Of a stretch of 64,000 nucleotides of DNA, positions 1 to 7,691 are shown piece after piece; within the stretch, counting starts at the first letter, position 1; each line of letters opens with the position of its first letter. Position numbers and translations under genes: made by a program. The DNA lies in the NCBI RefSeq assembly GCF_022213955.1, contig NZ_JAKNTW010000015.1, positions 1-64,000 of the forward strand, in the 5' to 3' direction. The DNA comes from Dolomitihabitans soli (lineage in GTDB: Bacteria > Actinomycetota > Actinomycetes > Streptosporangiales > Streptosporangiaceae). Below the pieces are notes generated by a model. The model searched no databases, was not told where the DNA came from, and saw nothing but the letters and a program-made list of their open reading frames with translations.

Positions 1-84
1 CGTGGGCCCGGGGGGGGGCGTGGGGGGGGGGGGGGCGGGGGCGGGGGGGGGGGGGGGCGGCCCCCCCCCCCCCCCGCCCCGGGG
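1..84. repeat. Low-complexity G/C homopolymer tract
   Basis: Almost pure runs of G followed by runs of C occupy the first 84 bases, immediately beyond the stop codon of the GH48 gene. Such a tract could form a G-quadruplex or hairpin acting as a terminator, but at the very edge of a sequence it also looks like a low-quality contig end. No coding potential is credible here. Confidence 0.6.
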
Positions 85-88
85 TCAT

Positions 89-3037
89 TCAGGGGGTGGG
101 GAAGAGCCGGCCGTACTCGGCCAGGGCGACGGCGACGTCGACCTGGGCCCAGAACCGGTGGTAGTTGAAGGTCGGCGCCGGGCCGGTGCCGTCCAGGTAG
201 TTCTGGACCTTCGGCCAGTCAGGGTCGTTCTTGTAGAAGGACCTGATGGACAGGAAGGTCGAGTTGGAGTTGATCGCGTCGCCGTTCGGCATCTCGCCGG
301 TCCAGCCGGCCGGGATGTAGATCGGGTCGTCGAGGCGGTTGTAGTCGCCCTTCGTCTCCGGGACCGAGACGCCCTTGGCGTCCTGGTTGTTCGCCCACAT
401 GCCGTCGAGCAGGCCCTTGGCCACGGCCTTGGCGTTGGCGTCGCCGGACTTGGCCGCGTAGTACATCAGGACCTTGGCGTACGAACCCGCCACGCCGACG
501 TCGGTGGTGTAGTCCTTGATCGAGACGTGCAGGCCGGAGTTGCTGCCGGGGTTGGCGGCGTTCCAGGTGTCGGGCTGCCCGGTCCACACCAGCGTCGAGG
601 GGATCTGGTACGTCCCGTTGGCGTTGATGGTGGTGTTGTCGGTGGCCCACTTGACCCACTTGTCCAGCACGGTCTTGGCGGCGGCGTTGCCGGTGGCGTA
701 GTACAGCTCCGCCACCCGCTCCATCGACCACGCCTGGAACCCGAACCACTGGTTCGACGGCGGGTCGTGGTAGACCGGCTGCCAGTCGTAGGTCATGCCG
801 TAGAACTTCGGCAGGTTCGACGGCGGGCTGGCGTAGTGCCCCTGCCAGCTGTTGGTCGCGCCGCCGGCGATCGCGCCCTCGGACGACTGCAGCCAGCGGT
901 AGAACTCAAGCTGCCGGGTGAGGCTGGTGCTCCAGTCCTGTACGGCGGTCGCGCCCTTGGGCTTGAGCACGTCGACGTTCGACAGCGCCCAGGCGGCCAT
1001 CGGGTTCTGGTAGCCGGAGTGGTTGTGGCTGGAGCCGATCCGCCAGGCCCAGCCCGCGGAGGTGTCGTTGGCGCCGCCCCACGCGTAGTACCAGCTCATC
1101 AGGTAGGCGGAGCTGTCCTTGCCGGTGCCCGCCGCACACGTGGTGCTGGTGCAGCCCTGCTTCTTGAAGTACTTGTCGTACATCGAGTAGCGCAGGTAGT
1201 CGCCCATCTTGGCGGCCTTGCCGACGGTCGCCGAGATCTGGCCCTCCTTGCCCTGCTCCTTGGCCCAGGTGTGCGCCCAGTAGGCGACCTGGACGGCGCG
1301 GGCGTCGGCGTCGGGGGCGTTGGTGTACTTCCACTGCTTGGCGTACGAGGCGTCCTTGGTGAAAAGGTCGAGGAAGCCGTTCGTGCCGCCGTGCGCGAAG
1401 GTGTCGCAGGACGGCTGCGGAACGGTCTCGAAGACCGACTCCTCGGGGCCGCGCTGGTAGGTGTTGATGTAGGCGGGCTTGGTCGTGCCGTCGCCGCAGC
1501 GGCCGAAGCCGTAGGTGTTGTCCACGTCGAGCAGCCAGTGCATGCCGTACACGTCGCTGGTGCCGTAGGCGGTCTTCAGCTCGTTCGCGATCGGGTCGGT
1601 GCCGACGCTGATGCCGGTGTCGAGGGTGGACGGGTACTGCTTGATGTCGTCCCACTCGCCGGCGTAGGTGGCGGGCTTGGCCGGGTTGTAGAAGGAGTTG
1701 GTCGGCTGGTCGGCGGTGGCCGGGATGATGTATTTCTCCATCGAGGCCCAGGCGTTGTTGAACCTGGTCCAGTCGCCGGTCGCCTTGCCGTACGCGGCCT
1801 CCAGCCACAGGTAGTAGCTGTACGCCTCGGAGGTGGTCTCGTGGCCGTGGTCAGGCGCCTCGACCAGCAGGGTCTCGACCGAGTGGTACGGCACGCCTTC
1901 GGGCGAGAAGTACCCGTTGGCCGGGTCCTTGAGCTTGTTGTACATCGTGAGGAAGCGCGCGGTGTACTCGTTGTCGCCGCCGCCGATGTCGTTGTCGCCC
2001 TCGGTGAGGGTGATCGTGGCCGGTGTGTGCCCCGTCGCGCTGAGGGTGATCGTGGCGGTGCCCGCGGTCTGGTCGGTGTCCTCCGCCGCGGTGACCGTCA
2101 CGTTCTGCGCGGTGTTCCAGTTGGCGGTGGTGAAGGTCATGGTGGCGGAGCCGCCGGGCACGAGGTCGGCGTCACCCGTCTTCGTCCTGGTCACCGTGAC
2201 GCTGCCGCTCGGCTGCCGGGAGAGCCGCACGCCGAAGCTGGCGGAGGAGCCCTCCGGGACGGTGAGGCTGGTGGGCGTGGCGACCACGGCGGCCTGCGTG
2301 GTGCCCGTGACCGTGATCCCGACGGGGGCGGAGGTCGTCGTCGCGCCCTTGTCGTCGGTGGCCCTGGCCGCGACGGAGTAGCTGCCCGCGGCCACGCCGG
2401 TCCAGCTGTAGGTGTAGGGGGCGCTGGTGTCGGTGCCCACCACGGTCGTGCCGTTGAGGAAGTCGACCTTGGCGACGGTGCCGTCGCTGTCGGTCGCGTT
2501 GGCGGCCATCGCCACCGTGGCCGGCGCGGTGAAGGTGGCGCCCGCGGTCGGCGCGGTGAGCTGCGCGGTCGGCGGCTGGTTGACGGGCCCGCCGCCGTTG
2601 CAGGCGGTCCCGTTGATGGTGAACGCCGTCGGCTTGGCGTTCGTCCCGGTGTAGGTGCCGTTGAAGCCGATGCTGGTCGACTGCCCGGTGGGGAGGTTGC
2701 CGTTCCAGGCCAAGCTGGCGGCGGTCACATTCGCGCCCGACTGGGACCAGGTGGCGCTCCAGCCCTGGGTGACCTTCTGGTTCCCGGGGAAGGTGAAACC
2801 GAGCGTCCAGCTGCTGATGGGGTCGCCGGTGTTGGTGATCTTCACATTGCCGGTGAAGCCGCTGCCCCAGTCGTTCGTCTGGTAGTCGACCGTGCAGGCC
2901 ACTGCGGCCTGGGCCGCCGTGGGGGCCAGCGCGGTCATCGTGCCCGCTGCCAACGCGGCGATCGCCGCCAGGGCGACTCGCCGCCGTCTCGGGCGTGAGC
3001 GTGGGAGCGCTCCCGCTTTCAGAGATGCTCTGAACAT
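89..3037 (-). CDS. GH48 cellulase (CBM2, Ig-like, Calx-beta-like, GH48)
   Basis: Secreted processive cellulase, expected to release cellobiose from cellulose chain ends, as GH48 enzymes do. The 982 residues start with an Arg-rich Sec signal peptide (cleavage near residue 45 after AQA). A CBM2 cellulose-binding module follows (about 46-148, conserved Trp and terminal Cys pair), then a bacterial Ig-like domain (about 154-246), a Calx-beta-like beta-sandwich (about 250-348) and the GH48 catalytic domain (about 357-982). The motif HGHETTSEA places the general acid Glu near residue 400. The start at 3037 is followed by a good signal peptide and preceded by GGAAGATC. Two CebR boxes, one inside codons 8-12 and one about 75 bp upstream, predict repression relieved by cello-oligosaccharides. 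Thermobifida Cel48A has a comparable CBM2-linker-GH48 layout. Confidence 0.96.
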   Translation of the reverse strand: MFRASLKAGALPRSRPRRRRVALAAIAALAAGTMTALAPTAAQAAVACTVDYQTNDWGSGFTGNVKITNTGDPISSWTLGFTFPGNQKVTQGWSATWSQSGANVTAASLAWNGNLPTGQSTSIGFNGTYTGTNAKPTAFTINGTACNGGGPVNQPPTAQLTAPTAGATFTAPATVAMAANATDSDGTVAKVDFLNGTTVVGTDTSAPYTYSWTGVAAGSYSVAARATDDKGATTTSAPVGITVTGTTQAAVVATPTSLTVPEGSSASFGVRLSRQPSGSVTVTRTKTGDADLVPGGSATMTFTTANWNTAQNVTVTAAEDTDQTAGTATITLSATGHTPATITLTEGDNDIGGGDNEYTARFLTMYNKLKDPANGYFSPEGVPYHSVETLLVEAPDHGHETTSEAYSYYLWLEAAYGKATGDWTRFNNAWASMEKYIIPATADQPTNSFYNPAKPATYAGEWDDIKQYPSTLDTGISVGTDPIANELKTAYGTSDVYGMHWLLDVDNTYGFGRCGDGTTKPAYINTYQRGPEESVFETVPQPSCDTFAHGGTNGFLDLFTKDASYAKQWKYTNAPDADARAVQVAYWAHTWAKEQGKEGQISATVGKAAKMGDYLRYSMYDKYFKKQGCTSTTCAAGTGKDSSAYLMSWYYAWGGANDTSAGWAWRIGSSHNHSGYQNPMAAWALSNVDVLKPKGATAVQDWSTSLTRQLEFYRWLQSSEGAIAGGATNSWQGHYASPPSNLPKFYGMTYDWQPVYHDPPSNQWFGFQAWSMERVAELYYATGNAAAKTVLDKWVKWATDNTTINANGTYQIPSTLVWTGQPDTWNAANPGSNSGLHVSIKDYTTDVGVAGSYAKVLMYYAAKSGDANAKAVAKGLLDGMWANNQDAKGVSVPETKGDYNRLDDPIYIPAGWTGEMPNGDAINSNSTFLSIRSFYKNDPDWPKVQNYLDGTGPAPTFNYHRFWAQVDVAVALAEYGRLFPTP
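3002..3015. promoter_or_regulatory. CebR-type operator inside the GH48 gene
   Basis: TGGGAGCGCTCCCG matches 13 of 14 bases of the palindromic CebR box TGGGAGCGCTCCCA known from Streptomyces. It lies in the first codons of the GH48 gene, 109 bp from the upstream copy, so a bound repressor could block elongation or form a loop. Confidence 0.8.
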
Positions 3038-3110
3038 GTGGAAGATCCTCCATGGGGGGGTTTCGACATAAAAGGGGGATATGTCGGTTAAGTGGGGGAG
3101 TAGGAAGTTA

Positions 3111-3124
3111 TGGGAGCGCTCCCA
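3111..3124. promoter_or_regulatory. CebR-type operator upstream of GH48
   Basis: A perfect 14-bp palindrome TGGGAGCGCTCCCA lies 74 bp upstream of the GH48 start codon. It is identical to the box in front of the LacI-family gene that ends at 11980. Confidence 0.88.
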
Positions 3125-3206
3125 TCGAGAGTCGGGTCGCCGTTGCCGTCATGTCAATGGACGGTTACGCCCAGATGTCGATGGCTGCGGCTTTGCCCCC
3201 ACGGCC

Positions 3207-3219
3207 CTGAAACTTTCAG
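3207..3219. promoter_or_regulatory. Palindrome CTGAAACTTTCAG (GH48 side)
   Basis: The 13-bp sequence is a perfect inverted repeat around a central C. The identical 13-mer occurs upstream of the GH5 endoglucanase at 10292-10304. It resembles the GAAA-N-TTTC palindromes reported upstream of actinomycete xylanase genes (from memory). It is probably an operator for a second glycan regulator. Confidence 0.6.
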
Positions 3220-3276
3220 CCGACTCCCCTGGGGGAGTTCCTGGGCGTGCTCTCGCACAGCGGCGCTCGGGGCCCT

Positions 3277-3412
3277 GCCGAGCCCCATGCCGAGCCTCAT
3301 GTCGAGCCCTATACCGAGCCTCGTGCCGAGTCCTATGCCGAGTCCTATGCCGAGTCCTATGCCGAGCCCCATGCCGAGCCCCATGCCGAGCCTTGTGGCG
3401 AGCCTTGGACCG
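3277..3412. repeat. 12-bp minisatellite, about 11 degenerate copies
   Basis: A 12-bp unit close to CCCATGCCGAGC is repeated in tandem with small substitutions. Because 12 is a multiple of three, several frames stay open across it and read as Glu-Pro-His-Ala or Met-Pro-Ser type repeats. None has a ribosome site or any recognisable domain. The rest of the 3038-3931 interval holds the CebR box, the CTGAAACTTTCAG palindrome, one hairpin and a 25-bp repeat, and no gene. Confidence 0.8.
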
Positions 3413-3625
3413 CATCCCGTACGGCTAGCCCCGTGGGCGCCGGCCGCCGTGGGTGGTCGCGGTCCGTGGGGCGGCGGTGCTCCAGCGCTCCGGCCGGGCG
3501 CCCCGACGCTTCGAAGGTCGGCGGAGTTCTCCGGTTTCACAGTTCTCCGGTTTCACGCCCGCCGGGTGGCGGGATGGGTTCGAAAACGAAGATGATCGTC
3601 AAGCAGCATGACGAATGCGGACGAA

Positions 3626-3660
3626 GCCCCTGGCGGAGTCGGGGGGACTCCGCCAGGGGC
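3626..3660. terminator. Strong hairpin, 15-bp stem
   Basis: A perfect 15-bp inverted repeat (GCCCCTGGCGGAGTC and its complement) encloses a five-G loop. No U-tract follows on either strand, as is common for actinomycete terminators. It could end transcription from the ATPase gene at 3932-4384. Confidence 0.6.
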
Positions 3661-3792
3661 GGCCACCGCCACCTGGGGGAAGGTGGCAGAGGCGGCGCTC
3701 CACGACGTAAGCCGTGGGGCGGGCCTCCGGGCCGGCGCGGGGGACGCCGCCCAGAGGGATCGGACTCCTGGTGACTGACGGTTCCGCCTGTT

Positions 3793-3868
3793 CGTCAGCC
3801 GTCAGAAGGGCTCAGGTCGTCAGCTGTCAGGAGGGCTCAGGTCGTCGGTCGTCAGGAGGGGCTGAGGT
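3793..3868. repeat. 25-bp tandem repeat, three copies
   Basis: Three consecutive units of 25, 25 and 26 bp carry the common core GTCAGGAGGGCTCAGGTCGTC with few changes. They lie between the hairpin at 3626 and the stop of the ATPase gene. No function is evident. Confidence 0.75.
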
Positions 3869-3931
3869 CGTCGGTCGGAGGACCGGATTCGCTTTCGTGA
3901 TCTGTTCTGACCGCTTCAATGGGTGCCGAAG

Positions 3932-4384
3932 TCACTGGGGTTTCCGCTCCACGAGTTCGAACCACACCGTTCGGCCGAGAGGCGCGGCCCCGAGGGGATA
4001 TCGGCCCCACTGGTCGGCGAGTCGGTCGATCAAGCGGATCCCACGGCCGCTCAAGTCCCAAATCTCTCCCGGCATGGACAGCAGCGCTTCCATGTCTGGC
4101 CAAGAGGGGGAGCCGTCGTCGGTCACCTCGCATCGGACGCCTCCGTGCCCCGCGCTCACCCGCAACGTTATTATGCCGCCTTTTCTGGAATTGGAGTGCT
4201 TTATTCCGTTGGTTACTACCTCGGAGAGCAGCAGGAGTGCGTCATTCAGGCAGGGGTGATCGCTACCGATGATTCGCCTGGCGAAGTCTCGTGCCCTAGG
4301 AACAGATTCCGATATGCCCAGGAGGTCCATGCTGGCGGTTCTGGGCATTGTTCCGTGTTTTACGGTTTGCCGCTTCGTGGTCAT
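3932..4384 (-). CDS. HATPase_c_2 (RsbW-like) ATP-binding regulator
   Basis: A 150-residue single-domain GHKL ATPase of the anti-sigma/serine-kinase type common in actinomycetes. Visible boxes are LLLSEVVTNGIKHS (N-box), EVTDDGSPSWP (G1 box) and LSGRGIRLIDRLADQWG (G2 box). The ATG at 4384 was chosen because AAGG lies 8 bases upstream and the length then fits the family; an ATG at 4546 would add a tail without homology. It is divergent from the XRE/DUF397 genes, the arrangement of WhiJ/AbaA-type loci in Streptomyces, where such proteins influence development. A role as a protein kinase or binding partner is inference. Confidence 0.85.
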   Translation of the reverse strand: MTTKRQTVKHGTMPRTASMDLLGISESVPRARDFARRIIGSDHPCLNDALLLLSEVVTNGIKHSNSRKGGIITLRVSAGHGGVRCEVTDDGSPSWPDMEALLSMPGEIWDLSGRGIRLIDRLADQWGRYPLGAAPLGRTVWFELVERKPQ

Positions 4385-4551
4385 AGGATTCGCCTTGCTC
4401 GCCGCGAGAAGGGGCCGTCCCTTCTCACTGTGCCGAGGGCGAGCCGATGAGTGGTGGAAGATGGGTCGCCAGTCCCGATACAGAACACCAATTTCCTTGT
4501 GCTGACTTGTGAAATGGTGTGTCATGGTCGAGTCGATCAGATGCAATACTC

Positions 4552-4577
4552 AAGGTGTTGATCAAAGGTGTTGATCA
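4552..4577 (+). repeat. Perfect 13-bp direct repeat abutting a start codon
   Basis: AAGGTGTTGATCA occurs twice head to tail, ending at the base before the ATG of the XRE gene. Each copy carries a purine-rich AAGG and a TTGATCAA-like palindrome. It may be the autoregulatory site of the XRE protein, a duplicated ribosome site, or both. Confidence 0.7.
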
Positions 4578-5396
4578 ATGGCAGAGACCACTGGACGGGC
4601 AAGGACTCCCATCGAGCGCTTCGGTGCCGAGCTATTGAAATACCGCAAAGATGCGGGTTTGTCGCAAACGCGACTGGGTGATCGCCTGCTTCGTTCGGCG
4701 AGTCTCGTTTCGGGAATCGAGCGCGGCATCCGCACACCGCAACCCGACTTCGCCGAGGCGGTCGACCAGACCTTCGGACTGACCGATCGGCACTTCGCAC
4801 GATTGGCCGAACGCATCCACCAGTCTCCGGGCGGTCCACGCTGGTATGCGCGCTGGGTCGAAGAAATCGAGCCCGCGGCCACCGTGCTGCGCTCATGGGA
4901 CCCACTGCTCGTCCCCGGCCTACTCCAGACCGAGGCATACGCCCGCGCGGTCTTCAGCCAGGCACCACGAATCACTCCTCAGGGGGTAGAGGAGCGTGTG
5001 CAGGCTCGTCTGCTGAGACAGCACATCCTGGAGAGGCGTGATCCGCCCTGCTTCATGGTTCTGATCGACGCCGGAGTGCTGCGGCGCAAAGTCGGTGGCG
5101 CTGAGGTGATGCGCGACCAACTCGACTACCTCATCAACGTCGCATCCAGGCCGGCCATGTCACTGCAAGTGGTCGATCCGGAGTGTCTGACCGGGCTCAT
5201 GGGCCCATTCATGATCGCTGAGCTGCCTGACGCGCCCGACACCGTCCACATCGAATCATCAGCGGAAGGGCGCATCTCGACGGACAGCGACACTGTGTCC
5301 TCCCTTTGGAGGCGGTATGACGCCATACGGTCCTGGGCCTATCCTGACCGTGCATCGCTTGAAATGATTAAGGAAGTGAGGCAGGAATGGACTTGA
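4578..5396 (+). CDS. XRE-family regulator with DUF5753 (WhiJ/Scr1-like)
   Basis: A 272-residue regulator. The N-terminal helix-turn-helix spans about 12-70 (RKDAGLSQTRLGDRLLRSASLVSGIERG). The rest is a DUF5753 effector domain beginning with WARWVEEIEPAATVLRSWDP and LVPGLLQTEAYARAVF, both hallmark stretches. It overlaps the first DUF397 gene by 10 bp, which implies translational coupling. In Streptomyces, XRE-DUF5753 proteins pair with DUF397 proteins (WhiJ type) to control sporulation or antibiotic production. The same pairing is expected here (inference). The tandem 13-bp repeat before the ATG may be its operator. Confidence 0.93.
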   Translation: MAETTGRARTPIERFGAELLKYRKDAGLSQTRLGDRLLRSASLVSGIERGIRTPQPDFAEAVDQTFGLTDRHFARLAERIHQSPGGPRWYARWVEEIEPAATVLRSWDPLLVPGLLQTEAYARAVFSQAPRITPQGVEERVQARLLRQHILERRDPPCFMVLIDAGVLRRKVGGAEVMRDQLDYLINVASRPAMSLQVVDPECLTGLMGPFMIAELPDAPDTVHIESSAEGRISTDSDTVSSLWRRYDAIRSWAYPDRASLEMIKEVRQEWT

Positions 5397-5584
5397 GTGG
5401 CGCTGTATGGCGCAAGTCGTCGCGTTCCGGGGACAGTGGCGGGCAGTGTGTTGAGGTCGCGTCTAATCTTCCTGGTCTGGTTGCTGTGCGTGACAGTAAG
5501 AATCCTCAGGGTCCTGCGTTGGTCTTCGGTCCGGGTGAATGGCAGGCGTTCGTCGACGGCATCAAGGACGGTCAATTCGATTAG
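5387..5584 (+). CDS. DUF397 small protein, copy 1
   Basis: A 65-residue DUF397 protein with the diagnostic pattern WRKSSRSG, QCVEVA, VAVRDSKNPQGPALVF and GEWQAFV. It starts inside the last codons of the XRE gene (ATG at 5387), so the pair is translationally coupled. DUF397 proteins act as partners of DUF5753 regulators. A second copy 347 bp downstream differs at only two residues (S17N, Q53R). Confidence 0.93.
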   Translation: MDLSGAVWRKSSRSGDSGGQCVEVASNLPGLVAVRDSKNPQGPALVFGPGEWQAFVDGIKDGQFD

Positions 5585-5656
5585 CCGGCGGTCAGCCATG
5601 TCGAAGGGTGCGGCCCGTCACCGGTGAGGGCGTTGTGTCATGTGGGCTTGATCGGT

Positions 5657-5743
5657 ATGGACGTGGGCGCCGCACGGTACTGGGCCGATCCTGGTCGCAT
5701 ATCGCTTAAGATGATCAAGGAAGCGAGGCAGGAATGGACCTGA
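5657..5743 (+). pseudogene. Duplicated 3' end of the XRE-DUF5753 gene
   Basis: Twenty-eight in-frame codons (ending SLKMIKEARQEWT stop) repeat the last codons of the intact regulator (SLEMIKEVRQEWT stop). They again overlap the ATG of a DUF397 gene by 10 bp. The helix-turn-helix and most of DUF5753 are missing. This is the left end of a tandem segmental duplication of about 315 bp and may still act as a short leader that couples translation of DUF397 copy 2. Confidence 0.85.
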
Positions 5744-5931
5744 GCGGCGCTGTATGGCGCAAGTCGTCGCGCTCCGGCGACAACGGCGGGCAGTGTGTCG
5801 AGGTCGCGTCTAATCTTCCTGGTCTGGTCGCTGTCCGTGACAGTAAGAATCCTCAGGGTCCTGCGTTGGTCTTCGGTCCGGGTGAATGGCGGGCGTTCGT
5901 CGACGGCATCAAAGACGGTCAATTCGATTAG
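5734..5931 (+). CDS. DUF397 small protein, copy 2
   Basis: A 65-residue DUF397 protein identical to copy 1 except N17 and R53. It was created by tandem duplication of the 3' end of the XRE gene plus DUF397 and some downstream sequence. It keeps the same upstream overlap and the GGCAGGAATGG context. Two nearly identical partners for one regulator would raise the partner-to-regulator ratio. Both copies are intact, which suggests either recent duplication or selection. Confidence 0.92.
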   Translation: MDLSGAVWRKSSRSGDNGGQCVEVASNLPGLVAVRDSKNPQGPALVFGPGEWRAFVDGIKDGQFD

Positions 5932-5975
5932 CCGGCGGTCCGCCGGGTCGAAGGGTACGGTCCGTCACGGCTGAG

Positions 5976-6116
5976 GGCGTCGTGTCACGCCGGGGTGTGA
6001 AACCGAAGGGGATCGTGCACGGGCGGTGTGACGGCGACCCGCCCCGCGCGCTGGAGTGCCATGGGTCCACGGACCGTGAGCACCTGCGGCGGGTGGCGTG
6101 AACTGGGCTTGCCGTA
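5976..6116 (+). repeat. 141-bp interspersed repeat, copy 1
   Basis: This copy matches copy 2 (7551-7691) over 141 bp with a single visible difference. It contains GTGTGAAACCGAAGGGGATC near one end, GAGTGCCATGGGTCCACGG in the core and GGGCTTGCCGTA at the other end. It lies just downstream of DUF397 copy 2. The same first bases (GGCGTTGTGTCA) reappear after DUF397 copy 1 at about 5630, where the rest is missing. The 5932-6407 interval has no other recognisable gene. Confidence 0.9.
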
Positions 6117-6407
6117 TTGGGGCACCTGCTAGCCCGTGACGACCAGGGGCTTCATCTGGACGTTGATGCGTCATGGCCTGGTATTGGTTCCCCGACAACA
6201 CGGTGCTGTGCAACTTCGCATCTGTGTCCAGGCGGACCAGTCCTGCGCCACTCCGACAACTGCACGCTCTGTCACCGAGATCATCGCGGGTGCGTTGAGA
6301 GTCACCGTCTGTGACAGCGAAGGAGTCGTCTCCCCTTGACGGGGGAGGATTGTGGCTCCTCAGGGGGAGGTGGGGACTCGGTCCGCGCCGGAACACTCGT
6401 GATCATT

Positions 6408-7370
6408 ATGCGAATCCAGATGCCTGTCCATCCACGGTGGAGCGCGGTTAGGAAAGTCGCGGGGTACGGCGCCGCCTCGACCTTGTCCCTGTACCTCATC
6501 GTCAAGGTCGCCTTGGTCGCTGCCGCCCTACTCGGTATCGTGCCCGCGCAAAGCGGCATGGATACCACGGAGTGGGTGACGCTCAACGCGATCACTGTGG
6601 TGATGTCGTTGGTCGGAGTGGCACTGGGACTGGCTCTAGCTCAGCGGTGGGGTCGGCTGATCCCTGGCCCGCCGCTGCTCTTCTTCGCATGGGTGGGCGC
6701 GGGATTCCTGGTTCCGATGATCCCGTACGGGATCGTGAGCGTCTTGCTCGGCGCGGGCGGCGCCCAGGCCGGCGATGACGCGGCGATGCCGGGATGGGAG
6801 ACGATCGGCATCGGCGTTGGATTCACGGGGATGGCGGTGGGCCTGGCCGTCGCTCTGCCGATCTATCTGCGAGAACGCTGGCCGCAAGCCTTCCTGGGGA
6901 GACTGGGCGAGCTCCCCGGCACCAGTCGGCGGGCACGGTTGTTCCTCCTGATCGGGCTGATGATGAGCGCCGGGCTGGGGCTGCTCTGGGGGTATTGGGC
7001 ACTCGGCGGGAGGCTGGGACTGGACCCCACGCACATCGGCCGCGAGACTCTGGACAGCCTGCTGATGCGCGGCAACTGGGGGGCGTGGGCGCTCCTCGGC
7101 GCCGGGTGCGGCTGGTCTCTCATCGCAGCCCGGCCTTCCCGGTTGCCACTGCGGGTCCCGATGGCGCTGGTGTTCCTCGCGTCGGGTTCGCTGTTCGCCT
7201 GGGGGGGCTGGAAGCTTCTCTGGGCCGTCGTCCGGCCCGGCGACTTCGCGACGTCGGAGTATCCGGTCGTCGCCGTGGTGGAGCATGCCCTGAGCGTCTG
7301 CGCCGGCCTCGTGCTTATGGCCGTCGTCCTGCGAACATATCGCGCCCAGACCGCGGACTCGGCTGAGTAG
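6408..7370 (+). CDS. Multi-pass membrane protein, unknown function
   Basis: About 320 residues with seven or eight hydrophobic segments: near 20-45 (LYLIVKVALVAAALLGIV), 55-75, 85-110, 130-150, 180-200, 225-240, 255-280 and 290-310. No catalytic motif or known family was recognised. The start is uncertain: the ATG at 6408 and an in-frame GTG at 6399 are both possible and neither has a strong ribosome site. The gene is flanked by directly repeated 141-bp elements (5976 and 7551), so it lies in a 1.6-kb cassette that could be lost or multiplied by recombination. Confidence 0.8.
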   Translation: MRIQMPVHPRWSAVRKVAGYGAASTLSLYLIVKVALVAAALLGIVPAQSGMDTTEWVTLNAITVVMSLVGVALGLALAQRWGRLIPGPPLLFFAWVGAGFLVPMIPYGIVSVLLGAGGAQAGDDAAMPGWETIGIGVGFTGMAVGLAVALPIYLRERWPQAFLGRLGELPGTSRRARLFLLIGLMMSAGLGLLWGYWALGGRLGLDPTHIGRETLDSLLMRGNWGAWALLGAGCGWSLIAARPSRLPLRVPMALVFLASGSLFAWGGWKLLWAVVRPGDFATSEYPVVAVVEHALSVCAGLVLMAVVLRTYRAQTADSAE

Positions 7371-7406
7371 GGCACCAGGACCGGCGGACCGAGACCACCC
7401 AGCTGT

Positions 7407-7514
7407 ACTTCGCCGGAGGGTCTTGATCTCGGCGTGGAGTTGGAGGGCGTTGGTGCACCCCTCGTTCCACCTGCGGGTGAGCCCACACGCCGTGCACGAA
7501 GCCTCGGCCACCAC
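7407..7514 (-). pseudogene. ISL3-type transposase fragment
   Basis: About 36 codons read WNEGCTNALQLHAEIKT, a stretch typical of ISL3-family transposases (usual form RWNEGCTNA followed by xxLxxEIRxxGY). The remainder of the transposase is absent on both sides, so this is a relic. It lies 37 bp from copy 2 of the 141-bp repeat. Confidence 0.6.
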
Positions 7515-7550
7515 GTCGGGGTCATGAGCCGGTGCCTCGCCACGGGTGAC

Positions 7551-7691
7551 GGCGTCGTGTCACGTCGGGGTGTGAAACCGAAGGGGATCGTGCACGGGCG
7601 GTGTGACGGCGACCCGCCCCGCGCGCTGGAGTGCCATGGGTCCACGGACCGTGAGCACCTGCGGCGGGTGGCGTGAACTGGGCTTGCCGTA
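7551..7691 (+). repeat. 141-bp interspersed repeat, copy 2
   Basis: This is the same 141-bp sequence as copy 1 in the same orientation, with one visible substitution (GTCGGGG in place of GCCGGGG). The two copies are separated by about 1.43 kb holding the membrane protein gene and the ISL3 scrap. No terminal inverted repeats or target duplications are obvious. Confidence 0.9.

Noticed and set aside
2-2998. Gly/Val/Arg-rich open frame of about 1,000 codons on the plus strand
   Set aside because: It is the antisense shadow of the GH48 gene; codon position GC pattern fits the minus strand and there is no domain.
3247-3774. Glu-Pro-His-Ala repeat protein
   Set aside because: Three frames remain open across the 12-bp minisatellite; no ribosome site, no homology, and a 15-bp-stem hairpin lies within the frame.
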